36,721 bases of DNA from the NCBI GenBank assembly GCA_964421875.1, contig CAYQZD010000028.1:1-36721 (forward strand), written 5' to 3'. Within the stretch, counting starts at the first letter, position 1. Each line of letters starts with the position of its first letter. Made by a program: the position numbers and the translations under genes. Shown here piece by piece: positions 14,926 through 25,600 of the stretch. The notes below the pieces were generated by a model. It searched no databases, had not been told where the DNA came from, and saw only the letters and a program-made list of their open reading frames with translations. This stretch comes from CAYQZD01 sp964421875. Its GTDB lineage: Bacteria; Electryoneota; Tariuqbacteria; Tariuqbacterales; Tariuqbacteraceae.

Positions 14926-17091
14926 ATGAAAAAGCTGTTCTTTGTCATCGTGCTACTTGCCCCTGTCATCGCGACAGGGCAGGGGTGGAATGTGGAATTG
15001 GTGGGGAATCTGAATTACTATAATATGGACTGTTCATATGATATTAAAATCAGAGATAGCTTGGCTTTCTTAGCAACAGGTCGAACAGGTTTATGTATTA
15101 TAGACATATCCGATTCGACATATCCAGTTATAATCGGTTATTTTGATACACCGGATCAGTCATGGGGTGTCGATATCTGTGGGAATTATGCGTATATAGC
15201 CGACAGAGACTCCGGACTTAGAATTATCGACATTTCCAATCTATCAGATCCTCAAGAAGTAGGGGCCTACATTACTCCTGATGAGGCTTTTGATGTCGCT
15301 GTCTTAGGTTCTTATGCATATACCGTTTGCAAGGATTCCGGGCTACAGATTGTAAACATTGATAATCCGAGGAATCCAGTTGTTGAGGGATTTCTTGATA
15401 CTCCTGGATTTGCCCGAAGGATTTTTATTGACAGTACTCTTGCTTATGTGGCGGATACAGAAGGTGGCTTGAGGATTATCGATGTTTCAAGTAGCGCAAA
15501 TCCCTTTGAATTAGGTTTCATGGATTCTTCAGCCGGCACTTTTGACGTAGTAGTTTCAGGTAATTACGCATACTTGGCTGATGGTAATGATATGAGAATC
15601 ATAAATATTACCAACCCAGGCAATCCTCTAGAAGTAGGTCACCATAATGTGCCATGGGCTAACTCTTGCAGAGGTTTGGATATCGTCGCAAATTACTGTT
15701 ATTTGGCAATTAATAATCTTATGGAGATTGTCGACGTCTCGATCCCATCTAATCCCGTTGGTGTAGGAAGTTATTCTGATCATTCAAGATTCTGGAATGT
15801 ATCAGTTTCCGCTACTTTAGCTTATATCACTGATGGAAGAGGTGGACTAAGGATTATTGATGTGGCAGATCCTTCAAATCCTGCAGAAGTAGGAAAATGC
15901 GTCAACAAGAGTCTTAGAAACATAGTTCTTCATAGAGATTATGCTTGTATTATTGATAACAATGAAGGATTGAGGATTGTAAATATTGCTGATTCTACCA
16001 ATCCTTATGAAGTTGGTTTCTGTTCTATTCCCGGTTCCGAAAGGCTTGATATTTCGACTAATTTCGCTTATGTTACGTTTGATTCTATGCCGGTAAATGG
16101 TTTAAAGGTTGTCGATATTTCCCAACCCAATAGTCCCTATATAGTCGGATTTGTGAACACTATTGGCCCCGCGCATGACGTAGTGATAGCTGACAATTAC
16201 GCATATGTGGCTCATAGTGAACGAGAACCTCATTTTGGTGGCGGCTTGACAGTACTCGATATTTCCAATTCCTTGAATCCTTTCAATGTTAGCCACTACT
16301 GTCCACCCTGTGGTTCCGTTGAAAGAATAGCTGTATCCGGGGACCTTGTGTATTTAAAAGATTTTGATAACACTTTCAGAGTAATCGATTTTTCTGATTT
16401 GTCCAATCCCTTGGAATTGGGAGCATGTCCTTTATTCGTTGAGAGGATAAGTGATATTGTGCATTCTGATTCATGTGTTTACATTATATCCAACTATCCT
16501 ACTGTCATCAATGATCTGTATATTATCGATGTTTCAAATCCATTGGTTCCGGTTTTGGTTCTTTCTGGCGATTTCCCTGGTCGTCCTTGCGATATTTTCA
16601 CTGATAGAGAATTTGCCTTCATCGCGAGTGGTGGAGCCGGTTTACGAATTTACAACATTTCGGACCCTGTTAACTTATTTGAAATTGGATACTATGAAAA
16701 TCTCGAGGTTCCTTATGGAGTTGCAGTATCCGGAGACTTAGCTTACGTAGCAGATGACAACTATTTTAGATGTTTTGATTGCAGAGACGCTACTTGGGTA
16801 TATCCCTATACTGAAATTAAAAGTAATTTGAGCTTTACACTCTTGAAACCTCACCCCAACCCCTTCAACGCCTCTACAGTCGCGAGCTTCGAGCTTCGAG
16901 ATGCGAGTGAAGTAAGATTGGCGGTTTACGACCTCGCCGGGAGATTGGTCGATACCATCGCCCGGGGCGCTTTCCCGCCCGGTCTGCACACCGCGCAGTG
17001 GAACGGGACCGGCTTCGCCAGCGGGATGTATTTTGTCAGGATGGAGGCGGGAGGATATAATCAGAGCCGGAAAGTTGTTCTGATAAAATAA
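14926..17091 (+). CDS. LVIVD-repeat secreted protein with type IX sorting domain
   Basis: A 721-aa protein from ATG 14926, which has GGAGGG upstream and opens with a signal peptide (about 1-20). An in-frame ATG at 14809 would add 39 residues encoded by a palindromic repeat and is less likely. The body has 13 clear LVIVD-type repeats of about 40-45 aa, each with an AYIADRDSGLRIIDIS-like core and an NP or DP turn; together they should form a beta-propeller-like surface. The last 80 or so residues are a type IX sorting domain (HPNPFNAS, VYDLAGR, SGMYFVRM, KVVLIK). It sits between atpA and atpG, and its repeat region is AT-rich compared with both its own C-terminal domain and the atp genes, suggesting acquisition. 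Confidence 0.88.
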   Translation: MKKLFFVIVLLAPVIATGQGWNVELVGNLNYYNMDCSYDIKIRDSLAFLATGRTGLCIIDISDSTYPVIIGYFDTPDQSWGVDICGNYAYIADRDSGLRIIDISNLSDPQEVGAYITPDEAFDVAVLGSYAYTVCKDSGLQIVNIDNPRNPVVEGFLDTPGFARRIFIDSTLAYVADTEGGLRIIDVSSSANPFELGFMDSSAGTFDVVVSGNYAYLADGNDMRIINITNPGNPLEVGHHNVPWANSCRGLDIVANYCYLAINNLMEIVDVSIPSNPVGVGSYSDHSRFWNVSVSATLAYITDGRGGLRIIDVADPSNPAEVGKCVNKSLRNIVLHRDYACIIDNNEGLRIVNIADSTNPYEVGFCSIPGSERLDISTNFAYVTFDSMPVNGLKVVDISQPNSPYIVGFVNTIGPAHDVVIADNYAYVAHSEREPHFGGGLTVLDISNSLNPFNVSHYCPPCGSVERIAVSGDLVYLKDFDNTFRVIDFSDLSNPLELGACPLFVERISDIVHSDSCVYIISNYPTVINDLYIIDVSNPLVPVLVLSGDFPGRPCDIFTDREFAFIASGGAGLRIYNISDPVNLFEIGYYENLEVPYGVAVSGDLAYVADDNYFRCFDCRDATWVYPYTEIKSNLSFTLLKPHPNPFNASTVASFELRDASEVRLAVYDLAGRLVDTIARGAFPPGLHTAQWNGTGFASGMYFVRMEAGGYNQSRKVVLIK

Positions 17092-17105
17092 TTTGGATTA
17101 TCGTT

Positions 17106-17323
<218 letters not shown>

Positions 17324-17336
<13 letters not shown>

Positions 17337-18169
17337 AAGCAATCCGCCGCCGCATCGCCTCGGTCAAATCGACCCAGAAAATCACCTCCGCGATGAAAAT
17401 GGTGGCTGCAGCCAAACTGCGCCGCGCACAGATGCAAATCGAAAAAGCGCGCCCCTATTCCTTGAAACTGCGCGAAACCACCGCCTCCCTCGCCGCTCGA
17501 ACCGACCCCGGACGGCATCCCCTGTTAGCGGTGCGCGAACCCCGGAAAACCGCGGTGATGGTCGTTTCCGGCGACCGCGGACTCTGCGGAAGTTTCAACT
17601 CCAATATCATCCGCAAGGCTGAATCTGTGGTGAAGGGGGGCGAGGAGTTGATTCTGGTGGGGAAAAAAGGTGTGGATTACTTCACCAAGCGGGGCTATAA
17701 TGTGGCGCAGAAGCATTCCAATATCTTCCGCGAACTGAACTTCGGCCACGCCTCCTCCATCGGCGAAATGCTGAGCCGGTATTACACCGAGCGCGAACTC
17801 GACCGGGTGCTGCTTATTTACAACGAGTTCAAATCGGCGGTGCAGCAGTTCGTGGTGATGGAACAGCTTCTCCCCTTGAAGCCGGCGGAAACCCCTGAGG
17901 CTTACCCCCAGGATTACATTTTCGAACCCTCGGCGGACGAAGTGCTGAGCAGCCTCCTGCCGCTGAACCTGAACATCCAAATCTGGCGCGTTCTGCTGGA
18001 ATCCAACGCTGCCGAACAGGGCGCGCGGATGACCGCGATGGAGAACGCCACCGACGCCGCCCAGGAGATGATTGAAAGCCTGACCCTCACCTACAACAAA
18101 GCCCGCCAGGCCGCCATCACCAAGGAACTCCTGGATATAGTCGGCGGTTCGGTGGGATTGGAGGAATAA
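17324..18169 (+). CDS. atpG: F1Fo ATP synthase subunit gamma
   Basis: A 281-aa protein with the expected N-terminal helix (IRRRIASVKSTQKITSAMKM) and C-terminal helix (ARMTAMENATDAAQEMIE), which form the rotor shaft, and the central GDRGLCGSFN strand. ATG 17324 has no Shine-Dalgarno sequence; the upstream bases are the heptamer repeat. It overlaps the DUF433 ORF by 13 bases, so translation may depend on ribosomes finishing that ORF. Confidence 0.95.
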
Positions 18170-18238
18170 TCTTTTTGAAACGGGCTATTATAATTGAAAT
18201 TAATACTATACAAGATATAAACTAAATTTTGTAGGCAA

Positions 18239-19639
18239 ATGAACAAAGGACAAGTTTTGCGCGTAATCGGCGCGGTGGTTGACTGCGTTTTTCCCGAAGG
18301 CAATCTGCCTAAAATATACAACGCGATAAAAGCCGCCAGAGGCGACGGCTCAACCCTGGTGCTGGAAGCTCAACAGCATCTCGGCGAATCCAAAGTCCGC
18401 ACCGTCGCTATGGACTCCACCGAAGGAATGGTGCGCGGCACCGAAGTCATCGACACCGGAGAGCCCATCGTTATGCCCGTCGGCCCCAATACCCTGGGCC
18501 GATTGATGAACCTTACCGGAGACCCCATCGATGAATTGGGTCCCCTGGATGTGGAAACCCACATTCCCATACACCACGCCCCGCCCAAATTCGAGGACCT
18601 GGACACCTCCTCCGAAATGTTTGAAACCGGCATCAAAGTCATCGACCTGCTGGAACCCTACACCAAAGGCGGAAAAACCGGTTTGTTTGGGGGCGCCGGT
18701 GTCGGTAAAACCGTGCTTATCCAGGAACTCATTCATAATATCGCCACCGAACACGGCGGTTACTCCGTCTTCGGCGGCGTGGGAGAACGCACCCGCGAAG
18801 GAAACGACCTCTGGCTGGAAATGAAGGAATCCGGCGTTATCGATAAAACCGTTCTGGTCTTTGGACAGATGAACGAGCCGCCCGGAGCCCGAGCCAGAGT
18901 GGGGCTTTCAGCCCTGACCTGCGCCGAATACTTCCGCGATTACGAAGGCAAGGATGTGTTGCTCTTCATCGACAATATCTTCCGCTTCACCCAAGCCGGT
19001 TCCGAAGTGTCAGCGCTTTTGGGAAGGCTCCCCTCGGCCGTAGGCTATCAGCCTACTCTGGCCACCGAGATGGGAGAGCTTCAGGAGAGAATCACCTCCA
19101 CCAAGAAAGGATCTATCACCTCGGTGCAGGCTATCTATGTCCCCGCAGATGACCTCACCGACCCGGCTCCGGCCACAGCCTTCGCCCACCTCGACGCTAC
19201 TACCGTGCTCTCCCGGCAGATTTCCGAGCTGGGAATCTACCCCGCGGTAGACCCGCTGGATTCGACTTCACGTATTATGGATCCCAACGTCCTGGGCGAT
19301 GAGCACTATAATACCGCTCAAAGAGTGCAGGAAATCCTGCAGCGCTACAAAGACCTTCAGGATATTATCGCTATCCTTGGAATGGACGAGTTGTCCGACG
19401 AAGATAAAATCCTGGTCGCCCGCGCCCGAAAAATCCAAAAATATCTTTCCCAGCCCTTCTTTGTCGCGGAAGCTTTCACCGGAACGCCCGGTAAATATGT
19501 CCCGATGAAAGACACCGTTCGCGGATTCAAAGGCCTGGTGGAAGGTGAATTCGACGACTTGCCTGAGCAGGCTTTCTATATGGTGGGAGCCATCGAGGAA
19601 GCTGTGGAAAAAGCGGAACAGATGAAACAGGCGGAATAG
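18239..19639 (+). CDS. atpD: F1Fo ATP synthase subunit beta
   Basis: A 466-aa catalytic subunit. Walker A GGAGVGKT is at 151-158, followed by GERTREGNDL, the Walker B region VLLFIDNIFRFTQAGSE and a DELSDED version of the DELSEED loop. It starts at ATG 18239 with only a weak upstream GTAGG. It is separated from atpG by 69 bases. A hairpin of uncertain role follows before atpC. Confidence 0.97.
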   Translation: MNKGQVLRVIGAVVDCVFPEGNLPKIYNAIKAARGDGSTLVLEAQQHLGESKVRTVAMDSTEGMVRGTEVIDTGEPIVMPVGPNTLGRLMNLTGDPIDELGPLDVETHIPIHHAPPKFEDLDTSSEMFETGIKVIDLLEPYTKGGKTGLFGGAGVGKTVLIQELIHNIATEHGGYSVFGGVGERTREGNDLWLEMKESGVIDKTVLVFGQMNEPPGARARVGLSALTCAEYFRDYEGKDVLLFIDNIFRFTQAGSEVSALLGRLPSAVGYQPTLATEMGELQERITSTKKGSITSVQAIYVPADDLTDPAPATAFAHLDATTVLSRQISELGIYPAVDPLDSTSRIMDPNVLGDEHYNTAQRVQEILQRYKDLQDIIAILGMDELSDEDKILVARARKIQKYLSQPFFVAEAFTGTPGKYVPMKDTVRGFKGLVEGEFDDLPEQAFYMVGAIEEAVEKAEQMKQAE

Positions 19640-19655
19640 CCCCTTGAAGGACAAA

Positions 19656-19688
19656 AGGAGTGCCCAGGAATCGTATCCTGCCGCTCCT
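19656..19688 (+). other. Intercistronic hairpin atpD-atpC
   Basis: AGGAG/CTCCT (outer) and CAGGA/TCCTG (inner) can form a two-part stem with an internal loop. It has no U-tract, so mRNA processing or stability is more likely than termination, if it is functional at all. Confidence 0.3.
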
Positions 19689-19727
19689 AACGCCTCTGTC
19701 ACCTAAACATTTAATTGTACAAAAACT

Positions 19728-20129
19728 ATGGATAGCAATTTTCTACTTGAAGTGGTTACCCCCGCCGGGATTGTCTTCTCGCAAACGGTGAGTTCTTTCC
19801 GTGCGCCGGGAATAGAAGGACAATTCGGTGTGCTCGCAAGCCATGCGCCCTTCATCACCCCTTTGGGTATAGGAGCGATTGAGGTGAAGACCGAAAAAGA
19901 AACCTTCCTCATCGCTACCAGCGGCGGATTTGCTGAAGTGCTCCCCCAAAAAACTACTATCCTGGCGGAAACCGCTGAACCGAGAAGTAAAATCGATATC
20001 GAAAGAGCGCAGGCGGCGGCTGATAGAGCCAGCAAAAGAATGAAGGTTGAAACCAAAGGAATCGATGTCGAAAGAGCGCAGCTCGCCCTCACCAAAGCCA
20101 TTAACCGATTGAAAATCGCCGGATTTTAA
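19728..20129 (+). CDS. atpC: F1Fo ATP synthase subunit epsilon
   Basis: A 133-aa protein with the N-terminal beta-sandwich (EVVTPAGIVFSQTVSSFRAPGIEGQFGVLASHAPF) and a two-helix C-terminal domain, both present, so the inhibitory C-terminal helices are retained. Last gene of the ATP synthase cluster. No ribosome-binding site is evident before ATG 19728. Confidence 0.94.
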   Translation: MDSNFLLEVVTPAGIVFSQTVSSFRAPGIEGQFGVLASHAPFITPLGIGAIEVKTEKETFLIATSGGFAEVLPQKTTILAETAEPRSKIDIERAQAAADRASKRMKVETKGIDVERAQLALTKAINRLKIAGF

Positions 20130-20435
20130 ATCCTCTATGGAGATTCTCCCTCAACGCCTCAAACATCATAATGCAAATGAGGCTGAGCGAGGAGGCGGTA
20201 AATATATTTTCAAGATAAAAATATTGACAATTCCAAAAAAAATTCTATATTACCATAATATGAGTAACTTCGCTCTATAAATCCTGCATCGACATAATGC
20301 GCAATTCAAGCTAAACGACTGGTTTTCGATTAAATTATTGAGATGTCGATTCCGATAGTTATCCCTCAAAAATGGGATATCTTACAGATAATTATCGGGT
20401 CCTAAACTTTATATAAATATGTAAATATTTTCTAA
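20130..20435. other. Spacer between atpC and the TPR/ExbB cluster
   Basis: 306 bases with no gene. A weak two-step hairpin (CCTC..GAGG outside, GCCTCA..TGAGGC inside, 20149-20192) without a T run may mark the end of the atp transcript. A promoter lies at 20224-20251, leaving an untranslated leader of about 180 bases before the next gene. Confidence 0.6.
20224..20251 (+). promoter_or_regulatory. Promoter for the TPR/ExbB/ExbD cluster
   Basis: TTGACA (20224-20229), a 16-base spacer and TATATT (20246-20251), followed directly by ACC. The -10 plus downstream TATATTACC is shared with the promoter at 32588. Confidence 0.7.
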
Positions 20436-22589
20436 ATGCCTGATAATATTATTAAGAACCGTTTTCAAGGCTTATTTCTTGTCATTGCGCTATTGACCTC
20501 CATTTTGCTCTCCCCTCTTACTGCGGTCAGTCAGACGCTGACACAAGCCACCCTTGAAGATACGCTGACCAGATACGAAGAGTACTCCAGAGTCTTCTAC
20601 CGCATCGCCAGCAGGGGGCTCTCCGCCGAGCTTATCGAACTGGAAGAATATCTTACCTTTATGATTAAAAGCGTGAACAATCAACTTTCCCAAAGGGAGG
20701 ATATCGCTCCGGAAGATATTGCTTCACTTTCACCCCTAGAGTTGAATCAAATAGCCCTAAGGTCGGCAAAATCCAGAAAAAATAATGTCTTCGCCAGAAA
20801 ATTCGAAATCTGGAAACAATTCCAACTCAATGAAGTTTACCTAAAAATAGACAAAGCGGTTCAACTTAAAAGGCGCATCTGGCAAAAGAGCAGTTCCGCC
20901 CAGCGTAAGGAAATGTTCGACTACGACCTGGAATCGGCCTGTTTGAAAATGTCCGACACTCAGAAGTTGGACTACCAGCTGGCGATAAGGATTTTCAATC
21001 ATATCATCGATTTCTATGACTACAAAAACATAGATGACATTATCTTCTATCGAAGTGAAGCGTATTACGGCGCCGCCCAATATATATCAGCGCTCAAAGG
21101 CTATAAGAGGCTGATGGTGGAATTCCCCCAATCGGAATACTTCGAAAAAGCCCTATACCGATGCATGGCGCTGGCATACAATAGCGGAGACCTTGAAGCG
21201 GTCGACCAACTCTATTCGTTGGTGATGGAGAGAGGCGAAGAGCAATGGATCTATAAAAAAGACTTAATCCACTATATGCAGGGTACCGGTAGGTTCCTAT
21301 CCGGGGAATATGAACGGACGAAAACCATCCTCGCTAAAGTTTCCGACAATTCTAATTACAGTTTTTCCGCCAAATACATCCAGGCTCACTCACTTTACCG
21401 AATGGGAGAGACTGACGCCGCGCTGAAGCTCTTCGATGAAATCCTCCTCACCGGAGCGAAAGATACTCTTATCTGGGATGAGACCGCGGTTATTATCGGA
21501 GACATCCTCCTCACGCTGGAAAATCGGGATGACGCCTGGGGGTATTTTCGCCTGGTGCCTGAAGAATCCTCGCTATTTCCCCGCGCTTTGATCGGTCAAG
21601 CGGCGGTGCGATTCTTCCGCTCTGAATACGATACGGTCTTGACGCTCGTGGACAGCGTCCTTAATCATTATTCCAACAACAATTATAGATATCAGGCCTT
21701 GTGCTTCAAGGGAGCCTTATTAAAGAAGATGGACCTGCCTTATGAGGCGCAGGAATTATACGACCGACTCCTTGAAGAAAGCGGTGTAAAAATTGATCTG
21801 GTTAACTACCTCACTGAAAAACTGAAACTAATTTACCTGGTCAATACCCTCAATGAAAAAGAAAGTGAAGCGCTGGCCACCGGGAGTTTGACCATTTTTA
21901 ATGATTATTGGAGGATTAGGAGCCGCGCGGAACGAATGCTGAAGAGAGTGGCATACTCCACTATATTAGAAGTTGACCCGGAGTTCGATGGATATCTCAA
22001 GGAAAAGTCTAAACTCATAAGTATGGTGGATGGTTTTATAGACCTGAGTGAAGATGTGCTGGAAAGTAATAATGTCAGCCTGCTTAAAAAGTACCGGAAC
22101 CTCAGAGACAATCTAAGCGAAGTGAATATGATGATTCAAGCCTCCGGATACGGGAGAGTTCAAAAACTCCCATTTTATTATCAGGTGACGAAGGCCGAAT
22201 TTAGAAAGGAAACTCTCGACTCGCTGTATCAGGTTACCTCCGGCGAAATCGAAAGGCTGGAAAACCAACTTGAGGATATGTCGCTGGCTTTGACCATCGC
22301 CGGTGATGATGTGTCGCTGGAGAAAAAATCTGAAATGATCGAGGTCGCAAATAATGTGCGTAACTGGAGAAAAAATTTAGACCAAAGAATTAGTAAAAAC
22401 CTCGACTCAATTGAACCGTTACCCAGATTGGACCTTACCCGGTGGAGTCATATCGCTTTCCATAAAACCTTAGTGCCGGGAACAGACTTCAATGACCTCA
22501 AAGAGAAACAGCAGCGGATTGAAGCCATCTATGAATTCCTGCGAACCATTGACAATATCACATATAGAATGAGTGTGGAAGAGGAATAG
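20436..22589 (+). CDS. Secreted TPR-type repeat protein
   Basis: A 717-aa protein with a signal peptide (about 1-32, ending near AVSQT), an alpha-helical body with TPR-like repeats in about residues 175-400 (for example YYGAAQYISALKGYKRLMVEFPQSEYFEKALYRC), and helical, partly coiled-coil segments towards the C terminus (about 580-690). No enzymatic motif is seen. It is the first gene of a cluster ending in ExbB/ExbD/AgmX-like genes, so a periplasmic scaffold role is inferred. ATG 20436 has no obvious ribosome-binding site. Confidence 0.75.
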   Translation: MPDNIIKNRFQGLFLVIALLTSILLSPLTAVSQTLTQATLEDTLTRYEEYSRVFYRIASRGLSAELIELEEYLTFMIKSVNNQLSQREDIAPEDIASLSPLELNQIALRSAKSRKNNVFARKFEIWKQFQLNEVYLKIDKAVQLKRRIWQKSSSAQRKEMFDYDLESACLKMSDTQKLDYQLAIRIFNHIIDFYDYKNIDDIIFYRSEAYYGAAQYISALKGYKRLMVEFPQSEYFEKALYRCMALAYNSGDLEAVDQLYSLVMERGEEQWIYKKDLIHYMQGTGRFLSGEYERTKTILAKVSDNSNYSFSAKYIQAHSLYRMGETDAALKLFDEILLTGAKDTLIWDETAVIIGDILLTLENRDDAWGYFRLVPEESSLFPRALIGQAAVRFFRSEYDTVLTLVDSVLNHYSNNNYRYQALCFKGALLKKMDLPYEAQELYDRLLEESGVKIDLVNYLTEKLKLIYLVNTLNEKESEALATGSLTIFNDYWRIRSRAERMLKRVAYSTILEVDPEFDGYLKEKSKLISMVDGFIDLSEDVLESNNVSLLKKYRNLRDNLSEVNMMIQASGYGRVQKLPFYYQVTKAEFRKETLDSLYQVTSGEIERLENQLEDMSLALTIAGDDVSLEKKSEMIEVANNVRNWRKNLDQRISKNLDSIEPLPRLDLTRWSHIAFHKTLVPGTDFNDLKEKQQRIEAIYEFLRTIDNITYRMSVEEE

Positions 22590-22667
22590 GAAACTGAAAT
22601 AACTGCATTATAGATGATAGAATATGCTGGTATATCGAATACTCATAGACGAAAACTGGAAGCTCGA

Positions 22668-25600
22668 ATGAGATTTTGCCGAGTAAAATCCGCAAGTCTG
22701 GCTTTTATGCTCCTCTTCGCAACTGGCGCTTGTGCCCTCGCACAGGAACCGGCTGCAGCCGGGGATTCCACATCCGCGGTGGATTCTGTCTCGGCTGCAA
22801 TCCCCTCGGATACCTTGATTCCTCCAAATGTCATTGAAACCGAAATGGAATCTGAAACCGCGCCGCCTACGGATACTATAATAACTATCTTCGAAACCGA
22901 CACTATCGTTCCGGTCGATTCCGCCTTCGTCCCCGCCGACTCGGGAGTCGCCGTTGATGAAGACACTACGACTGCCCCTGCCCAGGAAGATGTTCTGACG
23001 CCGCCTGATTCGATGCCCCTATCCCAGGAAATTGAGCCCGAAATGCCGGTCGATTCCGCCTTCGTCCCCGCCGACTCGGGAGTCGCCGTTGATGAAGACA
23101 CTACGATTGCCCCTGCCCAGGAAGATGTTCTGGCGCCCCCGGATTCGATGCCCCTATCTCAGGAAACTGAGCCCGAAATACCGGATTCCCTTACCACAAC
23201 TATTCAACCCGATACCTCTGCCCAGGTCGAAGAGGCTGTTATTCCCGCGGAGCAGGATACCGCCGAAACTGCGGAGGAAATTCCCCCGCCGGCTGAAATT
23301 GACACCATCGCAGCGGCGGATACCAGTAAAGTAGATTCTCTAACGCAACTTACTCTGGAAGAAGGGCTTCAACTTGAAATTCAGGGGATGACCCAGGTTT
23401 TGGAAAAACTCAGAGAGATGAAGCCGGATATAGACGAGCGGGCTGATTCTCTGTTGCTGAATCGTTATACTACCCTTGAAACACGACTGACTGAACTCAT
23501 TCAGCAAGGGGAAGCCATCAAGCTCTCACCTGAAACCTGGTCGGAACTCATCGCTAGTTACAAAAAGAAAAAGAGCCTTCTGGAAAAGGAAATATACAAT
23601 CTCACTGATTCACTTGCAACGGCTTACACCGATGTCCTATTGACGCCCGAAGAAATTCTGCAGCTTGAAGCTCAGAGCGCGACTCTGGCGCTGGAAGAAC
23701 TCAGGGCTATCAAGCCCGATATAGACAAAAAGGGTGAAATTCAGTATCTGTTACAGTACCGCGAACTTGAAAAACGTTTGATCAATGTTATCCGCAGGGC
23801 CGAGATTGCGCGGTTCTCCCCTGAAGCCTGGCTGGAACTTCGCGCTCAATTTGAGATGGAACAAACCGCTCTACTTGATGAAGTGGACAACCTGACCGAC
23901 TCCCTTGTAGCCGCCTATACCGATATGCTCGAAGGAGAAAGGGGAAAGCATTTACTTAAAAAGATTGAAGACAAGGATAAAGTTTACGCTGACTATATCT
24001 ACCGCCTCGGTGTTCTTAATCTTGAACAGGCTGAATTGAAGTTCGAAAGGGAGATGGCGCAGTATGACGCTCTGCTGGATACTTTGCCCGGAGATATGGA
24101 AACCCCGCCCCGGCCCGAAAAGGACTACTCCCTGGCGGTGGGTAAATTCCTGGAAATCGCGCAAAACTATCCCCAATCGGACTACGTGGACGATTCGCAT
24201 TACAATATGGCTTACATCAAGATAAACTCCGAAAACGAATATGTTCAAGATGAAGGCTACGACCTCTTGTTCGATTTTATCGAGCGTTTCTCCGATAGTC
24301 CCTATTATCCGGATGTCCAGTTTCGCCTCGGTGAATACTTCTTCAACGCCCCACACCGTGACCTCGACAGCGCAATCGTCCATTATAAAGCAGTCCTGCA
24401 ATCCCCGGAGGATGAGCAGTATCCCCGTGCCCTCTACCGGCTGGGATGGGTATATTATGACGCTGACAGGTTCGAGGATGCGGTCGCTTTCCTGGGGCAG
24501 ACCGTGGATAAATATATCTCCGAATTGGAGCACGGAAGGTTCTCCAACCTGATGGAAGAATCCATCGAAAACCTGAGTAAATCCTTCGCCACCGACACCG
24601 TTGCCCTCGGTGTCGCCTCCGCGGTGGAATTCCTCAATAAAGATGACAGGAGACGGCAGTTCTTCGGCGCCAGGATGATGAAGCGGATAGGGGACATTTA
24701 CCAAGGCGACTTCTCTTATCCTCAAGCCATCTCCGCGTACGATACTATGCTCAACCTCTTCCCTATGGACTCCGAAGCTCATAGATTCCAGAATAAAAAA
24801 ATTCTGATTTATAATAAACTCAATGATAAGGATAAAGTCGCTGAAGAAAAATTCCAGCTTTTCAATAATTACAACCACACTACTCCCTGGGCTAAATCGC
24901 AGAAAGATAAAGCCCGGTTAGCCGAAGCCGACAGTATGGCGGAAAGGAAACTGAGAGAACTGGTCAACGAAAACGTCAAACTTTCACTTGAATCGAAATC
25001 TAACGAGGATTATCAAAAAGCTGTTGACCTCGGCAAAACCTATGTCGACCATTATCCTGAAACCGAAAACTCGGAAAGAATACACTATAACCTCGCCACC
25101 CTGCTCTGGGAAGGTTTGGGAGAGTATTTGCCGGCTTACGTTGAATTCATACAAATGAGCCGCCGCTATCCCAAAGCTGAATTCCGGGAAAGAGCAGCCG
25201 AAAACGCCACCGAAACCGCGCTGATTCTGATTAAACGACAGGAGGAAGATTCAACCTTCACCCTCCCCCCCGCCAGCGAGCTGGAGTTGAGCCTGCCGCA
25301 GGAAGTCATCCAGAAAATTCCCTATTTAGGGGAAAATCCGTTATCAACTGCGGAAATCCTATATTTGAAAGCCGCACAAAACTACGTTGACCTCTTTCCC
25401 AACGGGAAAAAAGCCAGCTACTACCTCTTCTATGCCGGAGTGCTTTACGACCGGCATGAAAAATACGCTGCCGCGCGCCATTACCTGGAAATTATGGTGG
25501 ATAATTTCCCCAATTCCGAAAGAAGGGAAGAAGCGGTGGCGCTGATTCTTGACGGGTACTTCAAAGCCGAAGATTTTACCAAATCGGAAGAATACGCCCG

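Noticed and set aside
23952..24878. A 308-codon open frame antisense to the giant TPR gene
   Set aside because: The plus strand encodes clear TPR repeats over the same bases; the antisense product has no recognisable domain and no ribosome-binding site.
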